This document shows positions 1 to 6,065 of a stretch of DNA of 8,498 nt, piece by piece. The stretch lies in assembly GCA_002068815.1 (NCBI GenBank), contig MWAC01000281.1:1-8498 (forward strand), read 5' to 3'. The DNA is from Firmicutes bacterium ADurb.Bin467 (GTDB lineage Bacteria > Bacillota > Clostridia > Christensenellales > Aristaeellaceae). A program made the translations under genes and the position numbers. The notes beneath the pieces are model-generated. The model ran no database searches. It was not told the DNA's origin and saw only the letters and a program-made list of their open reading frames with translations. How positions within the stretch are numbered: the first letter of the stretch is position 1; each line of letters opens with the position of its first letter.

Positions 1-213
1 CACGGCGGGCGCGACCGGGTCGTCCGCCGCGGGCTTCGGACGGCCGACGAGCAGCACAACGGCGACGGCGGCGAGCACGAGCATCGCCGCGAGCGTCCAT
101 ATCAACCCGATGGGCGGCCTCCCCCTGCGCGGGGAATGCCCGCCGGACATCCGGGCGCTTCCGTACATCCTCCGGGGAGGGATCCCCTCCCGCGCGTCTC
201 TCCTGTCAGCCAT
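1..213 (-). CDS. N-terminal part of an unidentified single-pass membrane protein (runs off the left edge)
   Basis: Reading leftward from the ATG at 213-211, an open frame of 71 codons continues to the window edge. An AGGAG site lies 5 nt upstream of this ATG, which decides the start over the later in-frame Met codons at residues 16 and 22. The first ~35 residues are rich in Arg, Pro and Gly, so they are probably cytoplasmic and disordered. A hydrophobic stretch at about residues 36-57 (starting IGLIWTLAAMLVL) looks like one membrane-spanning helix. It is followed by a Pro/Ala/Asp-rich linker (RPKPAADDPVAPAV) that would be outside the cell. This topology suits an anchored extracytoplasmic enzyme or sensor, such as a peptidase, cell-wall enzyme or LytR-type protein, but the functional domain lies beyond the window and I do not assign one. 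A perfect-consensus promoter at 357-385 would drive it with a leader of about 137 nt. Confidence 0.72.
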   Translation of the reverse strand, partial: MADRRDAREGIPPRRMYGSARMSGGHSPRRGRPPIGLIWTLAAMLVLAAVAVVLLVGRPKPAADDPVAPAV

Positions 214-356
214 GCGCTCTCCTCGATTCCCGGCGCTTTGCGCGCTCTCCCGTTGGACGATTGCCGGAGGGCGCGGGTTCCGTGCTCCGGTCAATCAAGG
301 ATTGTCACGCCGACCCCGGGCGCCGCCGCAGCCTTCGGCTCGAAAATTCAACACAG

Positions 357-385
357 ATTATAGTGCGTGTCCCAAAAAATGTCAA
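357..385 (-). promoter_or_regulatory. Perfect-consensus sigma-70/sigma-A promoter for the membrane-protein gene at 1-213
   Basis: On the minus strand TTGACA (385-380) is followed by a 17-nt spacer and TATAAT (362-357). Both boxes match the consensus at all 12 positions with the ideal spacing. Predicted transcription starts near 350, giving a leader of about 137 nt before the ATG at 213. The leader is GC-rich; I see only a small AGCC-GAA-GGCT hairpin in it and no U-tract. The -35 box directly follows the U-rich tail of the putP terminator. Confidence 0.88.
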
Positions 386-416
386 GGAAAAGCGGCGACC
401 CGACCCGGATCGCCGC
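385..416 (-). terminator. Rho-independent terminator of putP
   Basis: On the minus strand, 12 nt beyond the putP stop codon, GCGGCGATCC and GGGTCGCCGC form a 10-bp stem (one G-T wobble) with a 5-nt loop (402-406). The run TTTTCCTT follows immediately. The last bases of this tail are also the first bases of the next gene's -35 box. Confidence 0.85.
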
Positions 417-428
417 AGAACCCTTCTT

Positions 429-1997
429 TCAGTTCCCCTGCCTCGCGAGCTCGAACTCCCGGAGCATCTCCTTGTCCGGCTTCTTCGTCAAAAGCGACAC
501 GATTACGATCGCGATTGCGCTCACGACGAATGCCGGGAACAGCTCGTAGATGCCGAGCACGCCGCCCAGCGGGCGTATCGCGAGCTTCCACAGGAACACC
601 ATGCCGCCGCCCGCGAGCATGCCGGCGACGGCGCCCGCGTAATTCGTGCGCTTCCAGAACAGCGAGAACAGCATGATCGGCCCGAACACCGCGCCGAAGC
701 CCGCCCACGCGAACGACACGATCGTGAAGATCACGCTGTTTTCGTCGAGCGCGATCGCGACGCCGATCAGGGCGATCGCCAGGAGCACGACGCGCGACAT
801 CATCATGACCTGCTTGTCGGTGGCGTCCTTCTTCATGATGCTCTTGAAGATGTTCAGCGAGAACGCGCTCGCGGCGATCAGGAGGTACGAGTCGGACGAG
901 CTGATCGTCGCCGCGAGTATGCCGGCCATGATGATGCCGGCGACAAGCGGCGGGAACAGCGTCTGCGAGAGCACGATGAACACGTTTTCCGCGCCGGAGG
1001 CGGTGTTGAGCACCGCGTGCACCGGGAACATCGCGCGGCCGACGATGCCGATCAGTACCGCCGCCCCGAGCGAGATCACGACCCAGACCGTCGCGATGCG
1101 GCGCGACTTCACGAGCTCGCTGCGCTTGCGGATCGCCATGAACCGCAAAAGCACCTGCGGCATGCCGAAGTAGCCGAGGCCCCAGGACATCGTCGAGATG
1201 ATCGTCAAAAGCCCGTAACTCCCCGCCGCGCCGAACAGCGGGGCGCCGGCCTCGGAGATCATCTGCGCGCCGTTCGCGCCGACCGTCGGACTCGCGATGC
1301 CGAAGAACGTGAAGAACCCGGGAATCGCCCTCGCGTTTTCGACGACCGCGCCGAACCCGCCCGCGGAGGCGACGCCCGCGATCAGCACGACCGACAGCGC
1401 GAAGATCATGACGACCGCCTGCATGAAGTCGCTCGCGCTCTCGGCGAGGAAGCCGCCGAGAAACGTGTAGATCAGGACGAACACCGCGCCCGCGATCATC
1501 ATCGTGCGGTAGCTCTGCCCGAACATCGTGCTGAAGAGCTTCCCGCAGGTGACAAAGCAGCTCGACGCGTACACCGTAAAGAAGATCAGAATGAACAGCG
1601 ACGCGATCGTCATGATGACCTTGCGCTTCTCCCGGAACCGGTTCGAGAAGAAGTCCGGGATCGTGATGGCGTTCCCGGCGACGACCGAGTAGCTGCGCAG
1701 CCGCTTCGCGACGAACAGCCAGTTGAGGTAGGTGCCCAGCGCCAGCCCGATCGCCGTCCACGCGGCGTCCGAGAACCCGCACCAGTAGGCGACGCCCGGG
1801 AGACCCATCAGCAGCCAGCCGCTCATGTCCGACGCCTCCGCGCTCATCGCCGCGACCCACGGCCCGAGCGAGCGGCCGCCCAGGAAGTACTCCTCGCTCG
1901 ACCGGTTCGACCGCTTCGAAAAGTAGAGCCCGATGCCGATGACGATCGCCATGTAGCCGATCATGGCGATGAGGTTTTGTACCGTGTCGTGATTCAT
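429..1997 (-). CDS. putP: Sodium/proline symporter (PutP type, SSS family)
   Basis: This 522-residue integral membrane protein should import L-proline together with Na+ (solute:sodium symporter family). I recognise PutP from the N-terminal block YFLGGRSLGPWVAAMSAEAS followed by DMSGWLLMGLPG (residues 37-68), the WGLGYFGMPQ motif (272-281) and FAWAGFGAVFGP near the C-terminus. Asp57 corresponds to the Na+-binding Asp55 of E. coli PutP, and Ser366/Ser367 fall where E. coli has Ser340/Thr341. Compared with E. coli PutP, the loop before the WGLGYFG helix is about 25 residues longer (around 228-260), and the usual SAGAS reads SAEAS. The start chosen is ATG 1997, with an AGGGGGG site 7 nt upstream. 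The frame stays open for 60 more codons to an ATG at 2177, but that stretch is AT-rich and full of hairpins, so I treat it as leader. The gene is monocistronic, with its own promoter candidates and terminator. Proline could serve as a nutrient or as an osmoprotectant; the sequence does not say which. Confidence 0.93.
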   Translation of the reverse strand: MNHDTVQNLIAMIGYMAIVIGIGLYFSKRSNRSSEEYFLGGRSLGPWVAAMSAEASDMSGWLLMGLPGVAYWCGFSDAAWTAIGLALGTYLNWLFVAKRLRSYSVVAGNAITIPDFFSNRFREKRKVIMTIASLFILIFFTVYASSCFVTCGKLFSTMFGQSYRTMMIAGAVFVLIYTFLGGFLAESASDFMQAVVMIFALSVVLIAGVASAGGFGAVVENARAIPGFFTFFGIASPTVGANGAQMISEAGAPLFGAAGSYGLLTIISTMSWGLGYFGMPQVLLRFMAIRKRSELVKSRRIATVWVVISLGAAVLIGIVGRAMFPVHAVLNTASGAENVFIVLSQTLFPPLVAGIIMAGILAATISSSDSYLLIAASAFSLNIFKSIMKKDATDKQVMMMSRVVLLAIALIGVAIALDENSVIFTIVSFAWAGFGAVFGPIMLFSLFWKRTNYAGAVAGMLAGGGMVFLWKLAIRPLGGVLGIYELFPAFVVSAIAIVIVSLLTKKPDKEMLREFELARQGN

Positions 1998-2037
1998 CGT
2001 GACGCCCCCCTGCATTTTTTCCGACGGTATGCCCATC

Positions 2038-2043
2038 ATTATA
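2038..2043 (-). promoter_or_regulatory. Candidate proximal -10 box for putP
   Basis: A perfect TATAAT on the minus strand lies about 40 nt upstream of the putP ATG. No good -35 box is found 16-18 nt upstream (CTGCAC is the nearest), so this promoter would need an activator or may be fortuitous. If used, it makes a short leader without the two hairpins further upstream. Confidence 0.45.
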
Positions 2044-2101
2044 GCAAGAAGCCGGCGGATGTGCAGGAATTTTATGTTAAATGTTTCACTTTTCGAATGG
2101 A

Positions 2102-2132
2102 AAACCTCCATTTTTCGCAGAAATGGAGGTTT
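2102..2132. other. 12-bp perfect stem-loop in the putP leader
   Basis: AAACCTCCATTT (2102-2113) and AAATGGAGGTTT (2121-2132) are perfect inverted repeats around a 7-nt loop. On the minus strand the 3' arm ends in TTTT, so it could act as a weak terminator or attenuator. As DNA it could also be an operator. It lies between the distal and proximal putP promoter candidates. Confidence 0.7.
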
Positions 2133-2164
2133 GTATAAAAATACATGCGGTTTTCGACCGCATG
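2132..2164 (-). other. Second stem-loop with U-tract in the putP leader (attenuator-like)
   Basis: CATGCGGT (2164-2157) pairs with ACCGCATG (2151-2144) around a CGAAA loop. On the minus strand it is followed two bases later by TTTTT. This is terminator-like in the direction of putP. Together with the 12-bp stem-loop just downstream it makes a two-hairpin leader. I recognise no known riboswitch class. Confidence 0.55.
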
Positions 2165-2200
2165 CCATCAAAATCATCCTTTCTGTCTGGACCTGTGCGG

Positions 2201-2209
2201 ATTGTATCA
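2201..2209 (-). promoter_or_regulatory. Candidate distal extended -10 promoter for putP
   Basis: The minus strand reads TGATACAAT, an extended -10 element (TGn plus TACAAT, 5 of 6). The -35 region is poor (ACAGGC at 17-nt spacing), which extended -10 promoters tolerate. Transcription would start near 2194 and give a leader of about 195 nt that contains both hairpins. Confidence 0.45.
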
Positions 2210-2263
2210 GCCACCCTTGAACGGCCTGTGAACGCGCAGAGAATGGTTTGTGGTTTTTTCAGG

Positions 2264-2292
2264 GAAAAAAACAGGAGCCTTTCGGCCCCTGT
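2264..2292 (-). terminator. Rho-independent terminator of the liv operon
   Basis: On the minus strand, 13 nt after the livF stop codon, ACAGGGGCC and GGCTCCTGT form a 9-bp stem (one G-T wobble) closed by a GAAA tetraloop and followed by seven T. This separates the liv operon from putP downstream. Confidence 0.93.
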
Positions 2293-2305
2293 CGGTGTCT
2301 TGGGA

Positions 2306-3031
2306 TCACTTTTTGCTCTTCGCCTCTCCCAAATACGCGTCCCTGACCCTCGGATTTTCCAACAGCACCGCGCCCTCGCCGGAGAGCGCGATCGAGCCGG
2401 TCTCGAGCACGTATCCGTAGTTCGCGCAGCGAAGCGCCGCGTTCGCGTTCTGCTCGATCAAAAGGATCGTGATCCCCTCGTCGCTCAACTGCCGGATGAT
2501 CTGGAAGATGTCCCGCACGACCAGCGGCGCGAGCCCGAGCGACGGCTCGTCCATCATCATCAGCTTCGGCCTCGCCATCATCGCGCGGCCGACGGCCAGC
2601 ATCTGCTGTTCGCCGCCGGAGAGCGTGCCGGCCATCTGCCAATGGCGCTCCTTGAGCCGGGGGAACACCTCGAACACGTGCGCGCTGTCGCGCTCGATCG
2701 CGTCCTCGTCGGTGCGCAGGTACGCGCCGATCCTGAGGTTTTCGAGCACCGTCAGGTTCGGAAACACGCGCCGCCCCTCGGGGACGAGCGCGATGCCCTT
2801 CGCGACGATCTTCTGCGGGTCCTTGCCCGTGATGTCCTCGCCGCCAAACTCGATCTTCCCGGAGCGGATCGGCACGATGCCGCTGATCGAGCGCAGCGTC
2901 GTCGATTTTCCGGCGCCGTTCGCGCCGATCAGGGTCACGATCTGCCCCTCCTCGACCGCGAACGATATGCCCTTGAGCGCCTCGATGCCGCCGTAGCTGA
3001 CCTTCAGGTCCGTCACCTTCAGAAGGCTCAT
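2306..3031 (-). CDS. livF: Branched-chain amino acid ABC importer, ATP-binding protein LivF
   Basis: This 241-residue cytoplasmic ATPase is one of the two nucleotide-binding subunits of a hydrophobic amino acid (HAAT) importer. Visible motifs are Walker A GANGAGKST (36-44), the LivF-typical VPEGRRVF (83-90) in the Q-loop position, the ABC signature LSGGEQQ (137-143) and Walker B LMMMDEPSLGLAP (157 onward). IEQNANAAL sits where other ABC ATPases have the switch histidine, and a Gln there is usual for LivF. The length matches the family. Its ATG overlaps the livG stop codon as ATGA, implying translational coupling. It is the last gene of the livJHMGF operon and is followed by a strong terminator. 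The substrate is normally Leu/Ile/Val, but relatives carry other amino acids, amides or urea, so the exact ligand is not fixed by sequence. Confidence 0.95.
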   Translation of the reverse strand: MSLLKVTDLKVSYGGIEALKGISFAVEEGQIVTLIGANGAGKSTTLRSISGIVPIRSGKIEFGGEDITGKDPQKIVAKGIALVPEGRRVFPNLTVLENLRIGAYLRTDEDAIERDSAHVFEVFPRLKERHWQMAGTLSGGEQQMLAVGRAMMARPKLMMMDEPSLGLAPLVVRDIFQIIRQLSDEGITILLIEQNANAALRCANYGYVLETGSIALSGEGAVLLENPRVRDAYLGEAKSKK

Positions 3032-3867
3032 TCCTCGTCCACCCCCAGATACGCCTGAATGACCTCCGGGTTCCCCTGCACCTCGGCGGGCGTGCCGTCG
3101 GCGATCAGCTTCCCGAAGTCGATCACGTAGATTCTGTCCGAAATGTCCATGACGAGGTTCATGTGGTGCTCGATCATGAACACCGTCAGGCGGAACTCGT
3201 CCTTGATCCGGCGGATGAAGCGGCCGAGGTCGTCGGTCTCCTGCGGGTTCATGCCGGCGGCCGGCTCGTCGAGCAGGAGGAGGCTCGGCCCGGTCGCGAG
3301 CGCGCGCGCGATCTCGAGGCGCCGCTGCTTGCCGTAGGGAAGCGACGTCGCCTTCTCGTCCCGGACGCTCAAGAGCCCCACGACGTCGAGCAGCCTCAGC
3401 GCCTCCTCGCGCATCCTCCGCTCCTCCCTGGCGTTTACCCGGAACGTCGCCGAGAACAAATTGCTGGTCTTTCGAAGGTGCGTCGCGATCAGCACGTTTT
3501 CGAACACGGTCTGCGTCTTGAACAAACGTATGTTCTGGAACGTGCGCGCGATGCCCATCTTCGTGATGCGGTCGGGCGTGATCTTGACGACCTTTTCGTA
3601 CTTTCCGGCGTTCTCGCCGGCGTAGAGCTTCTTCATCTTGCCCGACGGGTGGTTCGACGCGATCAGCGTATTCCCGAACCAGACCTCGCCGTTCGTCGGC
3701 TCGTAGACGCCGGTCACGCAGTTGAACGCGGTCGTCTTTCCGGCGCCGTTCGGCCCGATCAGCGCGACGATCTCGCCGCGGCGGACCTCCATCGTCAAAT
3801 TGTTGACCGCGACGACGCCGCCGAACTGCATCGTCACGTCGTTTAGCCGAAGCACGGTCTCGCTCAT
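3028..3867 (-). CDS. livG: Branched-chain amino acid ABC importer, ATP-binding protein LivG
   Basis: This 279-residue ATPase pairs with LivF on the cytoplasmic face of the LivH-LivM channel. It shows Walker A GPNGAGKTT (38-46), Q-loop ARTFQNIRLF (107-116), the LivG-type signature LPYGKQRRLEIARAL (176-190), Walker B LLLLDEPAAGMNP (196-208) and switch His in MIEHHMN (231-237). The C-terminal tail ending in AYLGVDEE is typical of LivG. It is about 25 residues longer than the usual ~255 because of a Lys/Gly-rich insert at about 70-96 between the first beta-sheet region and the Q-loop. The start is ATG 3867, with GGAGG 7 nt upstream, overlapping the livM stop as ATGA. Its own stop overlaps the livF start in the same way. 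A longer in-frame upstream reading to 5547 exists but is only the antisense-like frame behind livM and livH. Confidence 0.95.
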   Translation of the reverse strand: MSETVLRLNDVTMQFGGVVAVNNLTMEVRRGEIVALIGPNGAGKTTAFNCVTGVYEPTNGEVWFGNTLIASNHPSGKMKKLYAGENAGKYEKVVKITPDRITKMGIARTFQNIRLFKTQTVFENVLIATHLRKTSNLFSATFRVNAREERRMREEALRLLDVVGLLSVRDEKATSLPYGKQRRLEIARALATGPSLLLLDEPAAGMNPQETDDLGRFIRRIKDEFRLTVFMIEHHMNLVMDISDRIYVIDFGKLIADGTPAEVQGNPEVIQAYLGVDEE

Positions 3868-4985
3868 TTTGCGGCCTCCTTTCCGCGCTTTTTGCGGAAC
3901 AGGTCCGGGAGCTCGCGCATGCCCATCATGCCCTGGCGGTAGAACAGCACCACGACCATGATGATCACCGAGAACACGACCAGCCGGAAGCCGTTGCGAA
4001 GCAGCGGCACCTCGAACGTGCCGATCACCTGCTTCTGGTCGAGAAAGCGCAGCCACCACTCGGAGCACGCGACGAACAGGAACGCGCTTATGCAGCTTCC
4101 CGACACCGACCCGATGCCGCCGAGCACCACGATCAACAGGATTTCGTAGGTCATCGCCGAGGTGAAGCCCTTGGCCTGCACGGTGTTTGTGAACATCGCG
4201 AGCATCGCGCCGCCGACGCCGGCGAAGAATGAGCTGATCGCGAACGCGAGCTGCTTGTGGCGCGCGAGGTTGACGCCCATCGCCTCGGCGGCGACCTCGT
4301 CGTCGCGGATCGCCTTGAACGAGCGGCCGTAGGTCGAGTTGATCAGAAGCATGATGATGCCGATGCACACGCCCGCGATCACAAACGGCAGAAGCGTCGA
4401 GAGGTACAGTACGACCTTCCCCTCCGCGTTTACGATGTTGAAGTCGTTGAACGTCGGGTAGTCCTTCAGCATGTTCGAGCCGTTCGTGACGGGGCCCAAT
4501 TTCTTCCACTGGAAGATCGCGCGGACGATCTCCGCGAAGCCGAGCGTCGCGATCGCGAGGTAGTCGCTCTTGAGCCGGAGCACCGGGAGCCCGATCAAAA
4601 ACGCGAACAGCGCCGCGACGAGCCCGGCCAAGATCATCGCCGGGATGACCGGCAGCGTGAAGTTGATCGCCGGCGTGAAATACTGGTAGACGCGCGCGCG
4701 CACCTCGCCGGGGATGCTGAAGATCGCGTACACATACGCGCCGATCAGCATGAAGCCCGCCTGTCCTAGCGAGAACAGCCCCGTAAAGCCGTTCAGCAGG
4801 TTCATCGACACCGCGACGAGCGCGTAGGTCGCGCCCTTCTTGAGCACGGTGAACAGCATCGTCGTCGGCGGTATGAACTGCTCGAGCGCGAACACGACCA
4901 CGTAGATGAAAAATATGATGCCCGCCGAAATCCAGGTCGCGCGGTCCGGGCGCTTCTTGGCGGAAGGCGCGAAATTCTTCTGCAT
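3864..4985 (-). CDS. livM: Branched-chain amino acid ABC importer, permease LivM
   Basis: This 373-residue polytopic membrane protein forms the translocation pore with LivH (permease family BPD_transp_2). After a short basic cytoplasmic N-terminus (1-16) come about ten hydrophobic segments. Family hallmarks are MNLLNGFTGLFSLGQAGFML (61-80), the coupling-loop block AIRDDEVAAEAMGVN (225-239) that contacts the ATPases, and VVLGGIGSVSGS (286-297). The C-terminus is short and basic (FRKKRGKEAAK). The start at ATG 4985 has AGGAGG 8 nt upstream. It begins 12 nt after the livH stop, and its TGA overlaps the livG ATG. Length and order fit a standard HAAT operon. Confidence 0.95.
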   Translation of the reverse strand: MQKNFAPSAKKRPDRATWISAGIIFFIYVVVFALEQFIPPTTMLFTVLKKGATYALVAVSMNLLNGFTGLFSLGQAGFMLIGAYVYAIFSIPGEVRARVYQYFTPAINFTLPVIPAMILAGLVAALFAFLIGLPVLRLKSDYLAIATLGFAEIVRAIFQWKKLGPVTNGSNMLKDYPTFNDFNIVNAEGKVVLYLSTLLPFVIAGVCIGIIMLLINSTYGRSFKAIRDDEVAAEAMGVNLARHKQLAFAISSFFAGVGGAMLAMFTNTVQAKGFTSAMTYEILLIVVLGGIGSVSGSCISAFLFVACSEWWLRFLDQKQVIGTFEVPLLRNGFRLVVFSVIIMVVVLFYRQGMMGMRELPDLFRKKRGKEAAK

Positions 4986-4997
4986 ATTCCTGCCCTC

Positions 4998-5918
4998 CTA
5001 TACCTTGTCGGTCGTCTTTTCGCCGAAGAGCCCCGTCGGCTTGACGATCAAAATGATGATCAAGAGCGCGAACGTGAACGCGTCGGAGAATGTCGTGAGA
5101 TCGAGCGTCTGCTTGATGATGCCCGATTTGAGCAAGATCAGGTCGAGGCCCTTGATCAGGTTTTCGCAGATGCCGATGATGAACGCGCCGACGACCGCGC
5201 CGGGGATCGAGCCGATGCCGCCGAACACCGCCGCGACGAACGCCTTGAGCCCCGGCATCGCGCCGGAGGTCTGTATGACGGTGTTGTAGTTTGTGAAGTA
5301 GAGGATCGAGCCGATCGCGGCGAGGAACGAGCCGATCACGAACGTCGTCGAGATGACGGCGTTGATCTTGACGCCCATCAGCTGGCTCGTCTCGAAGTCC
5401 TTCGAGACCGCGCGCATCGCCATGCCGACCTTCGTGTGGTTGATGAGGAGCACCAGCAGTACCACGAGGATCAGCGTCAGGACCGGCGTGACGAGCGTGA
5501 CCATCTTCGTCGACGCGCCGAACACGCTGACCGACTCCGAGATCCACGGGACCGTCGGGTAGACCTTGTTCAATCCGCCGGTCACGTAGAGCACGATGTT
5601 CTGCAGAAAATAGCTGACGCCGATCGCGGAGATCATGATCGACATGCGCGGAGCGGAGCGCAGCGGCTTATACGCCGCGCGCTCGATCAGGAATCCGATC
5701 ATGATCGTGAGAATGACCGACATCGGAAGCGTCACATACAGCGGAAGCCCGGTGGCGTTTAAATACACCATCAGTATGCCCGCGACCATGAACACGTCTC
5801 CGTGCGCGAAGTTGATGAGCCGCAGTATGCCGTAGACCATCGTATAGCCGATGGCGATCAGGGCGTACTGCCCGCCGACGGAGATGCCGGACAGCAGATA
5901 GGGCAGGACCGTACTCAC
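4998..5918 (-). CDS. livH: Branched-chain amino acid ABC importer, permease LivH
   Basis: This 306-residue permease is the partner of LivM. Recognisable blocks are GGQYALIAIGYTMVYGILRL (15-34) with INFAHGDVFMVAG (35-47), the ATPase-contact loop MRAVSKDFETSQLMGVKIN (168-186) and VFGGIGSIPGAVVGA (231-245). The last block ends in KPTGLFGEK, as usual for LivH. I chose GTG 5918 as start because AGGAGG lies 8 nt upstream and the protein then begins STVLPYLLSG, right at the first membrane helix as expected. The frame is open further upstream to an ATG at 6038, but that would translate the SD site and two hairpins, giving an Arg-rich tail not seen in LivH. The stop is TAG, 12 nt before livM. Confidence 0.93.
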   Translation of the reverse strand: MSTVLPYLLSGISVGGQYALIAIGYTMVYGILRLINFAHGDVFMVAGILMVYLNATGLPLYVTLPMSVILTIMIGFLIERAAYKPLRSAPRMSIMISAIGVSYFLQNIVLYVTGGLNKVYPTVPWISESVSVFGASTKMVTLVTPVLTLILVVLLVLLINHTKVGMAMRAVSKDFETSQLMGVKINAVISTTFVIGSFLAAIGSILYFTNYNTVIQTSGAMPGLKAFVAAVFGGIGSIPGAVVGAFIIGICENLIKGLDLILLKSGIIKQTLDLTTFSDAFTFALLIIILIVKPTGLFGEKTTDKV

Positions 5919-5943
5919 AAAGGAACCCTCCTCGTCTCTGCGC

Positions 5944-5980
5944 CGCCTCGAAAGGGCGCGCCCGGTGCGCTTTCGAGGCG
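5944..5980 (-). other. Intercistronic stem-loop immediately upstream of the livH ribosome-binding site
   Basis: CGCCTCGAAAG and CTTTCGAGGCG form an 11-bp perfect stem around a 15-nt GC-rich loop. It ends 11 nt before the livH AGGAGG. There is no U-tract, so it is more likely an mRNA-processing or stability element than a terminator. Confidence 0.75.
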
Positions 5981-6008
5981 ACACACATGGACCCCCGGGG
6001 AAAGCAGA

Positions 6009-6041
6009 TGCACGGCGGGAGAGAGGGTCTCCCGCCATGCA
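6009..6041 (-). other. Intercistronic stem-loop downstream of livJ
   Basis: On the minus strand TGCATGGCGGGAGA (6041-6028) pairs with TCTCCCGCCGTGCA (6022-6009): 14 bp, one G-T wobble, 5-nt loop. It starts 24 nt after the livJ stop codon and lacks a U-tract. Such a very stable hairpin behind a binding-protein gene usually protects the upstream mRNA from 3' exonucleases and keeps the binding protein more abundant than the permeases. Here that role is an inference. Confidence 0.8.
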
Positions 6042-6065
6042 CGCACTCTTGATTTTCCCGCGGAT

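Noticed and set aside
261..2138. Long plus-strand open frame (625 codons) opposite putP
   Set aside because: It is antisense to a clear PutP, its product is an improbable Arg/Asp/His/Glu-rich string, and it has no sensible start signal. It is an artefact of high GC at third codon positions.
1998..2177. 60-codon N-terminal extension of putP from ATG 2177
   Set aside because: An AAAGGA site exists 8 nt upstream of it, but the stretch is AT-rich, contains both hairpins and the proximal -10 box, and adds a basic tail not found in PutP. It could still be a leader peptide frame; I could not support it.
3868..5547. Upstream in-frame extension of livG through livM and livH
   Set aside because: The extension is low-complexity Arg/His/Asp/Gly sequence in the wrong frame for two clear permeases. 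The ATG at 3867 has a strong GGAGG site.
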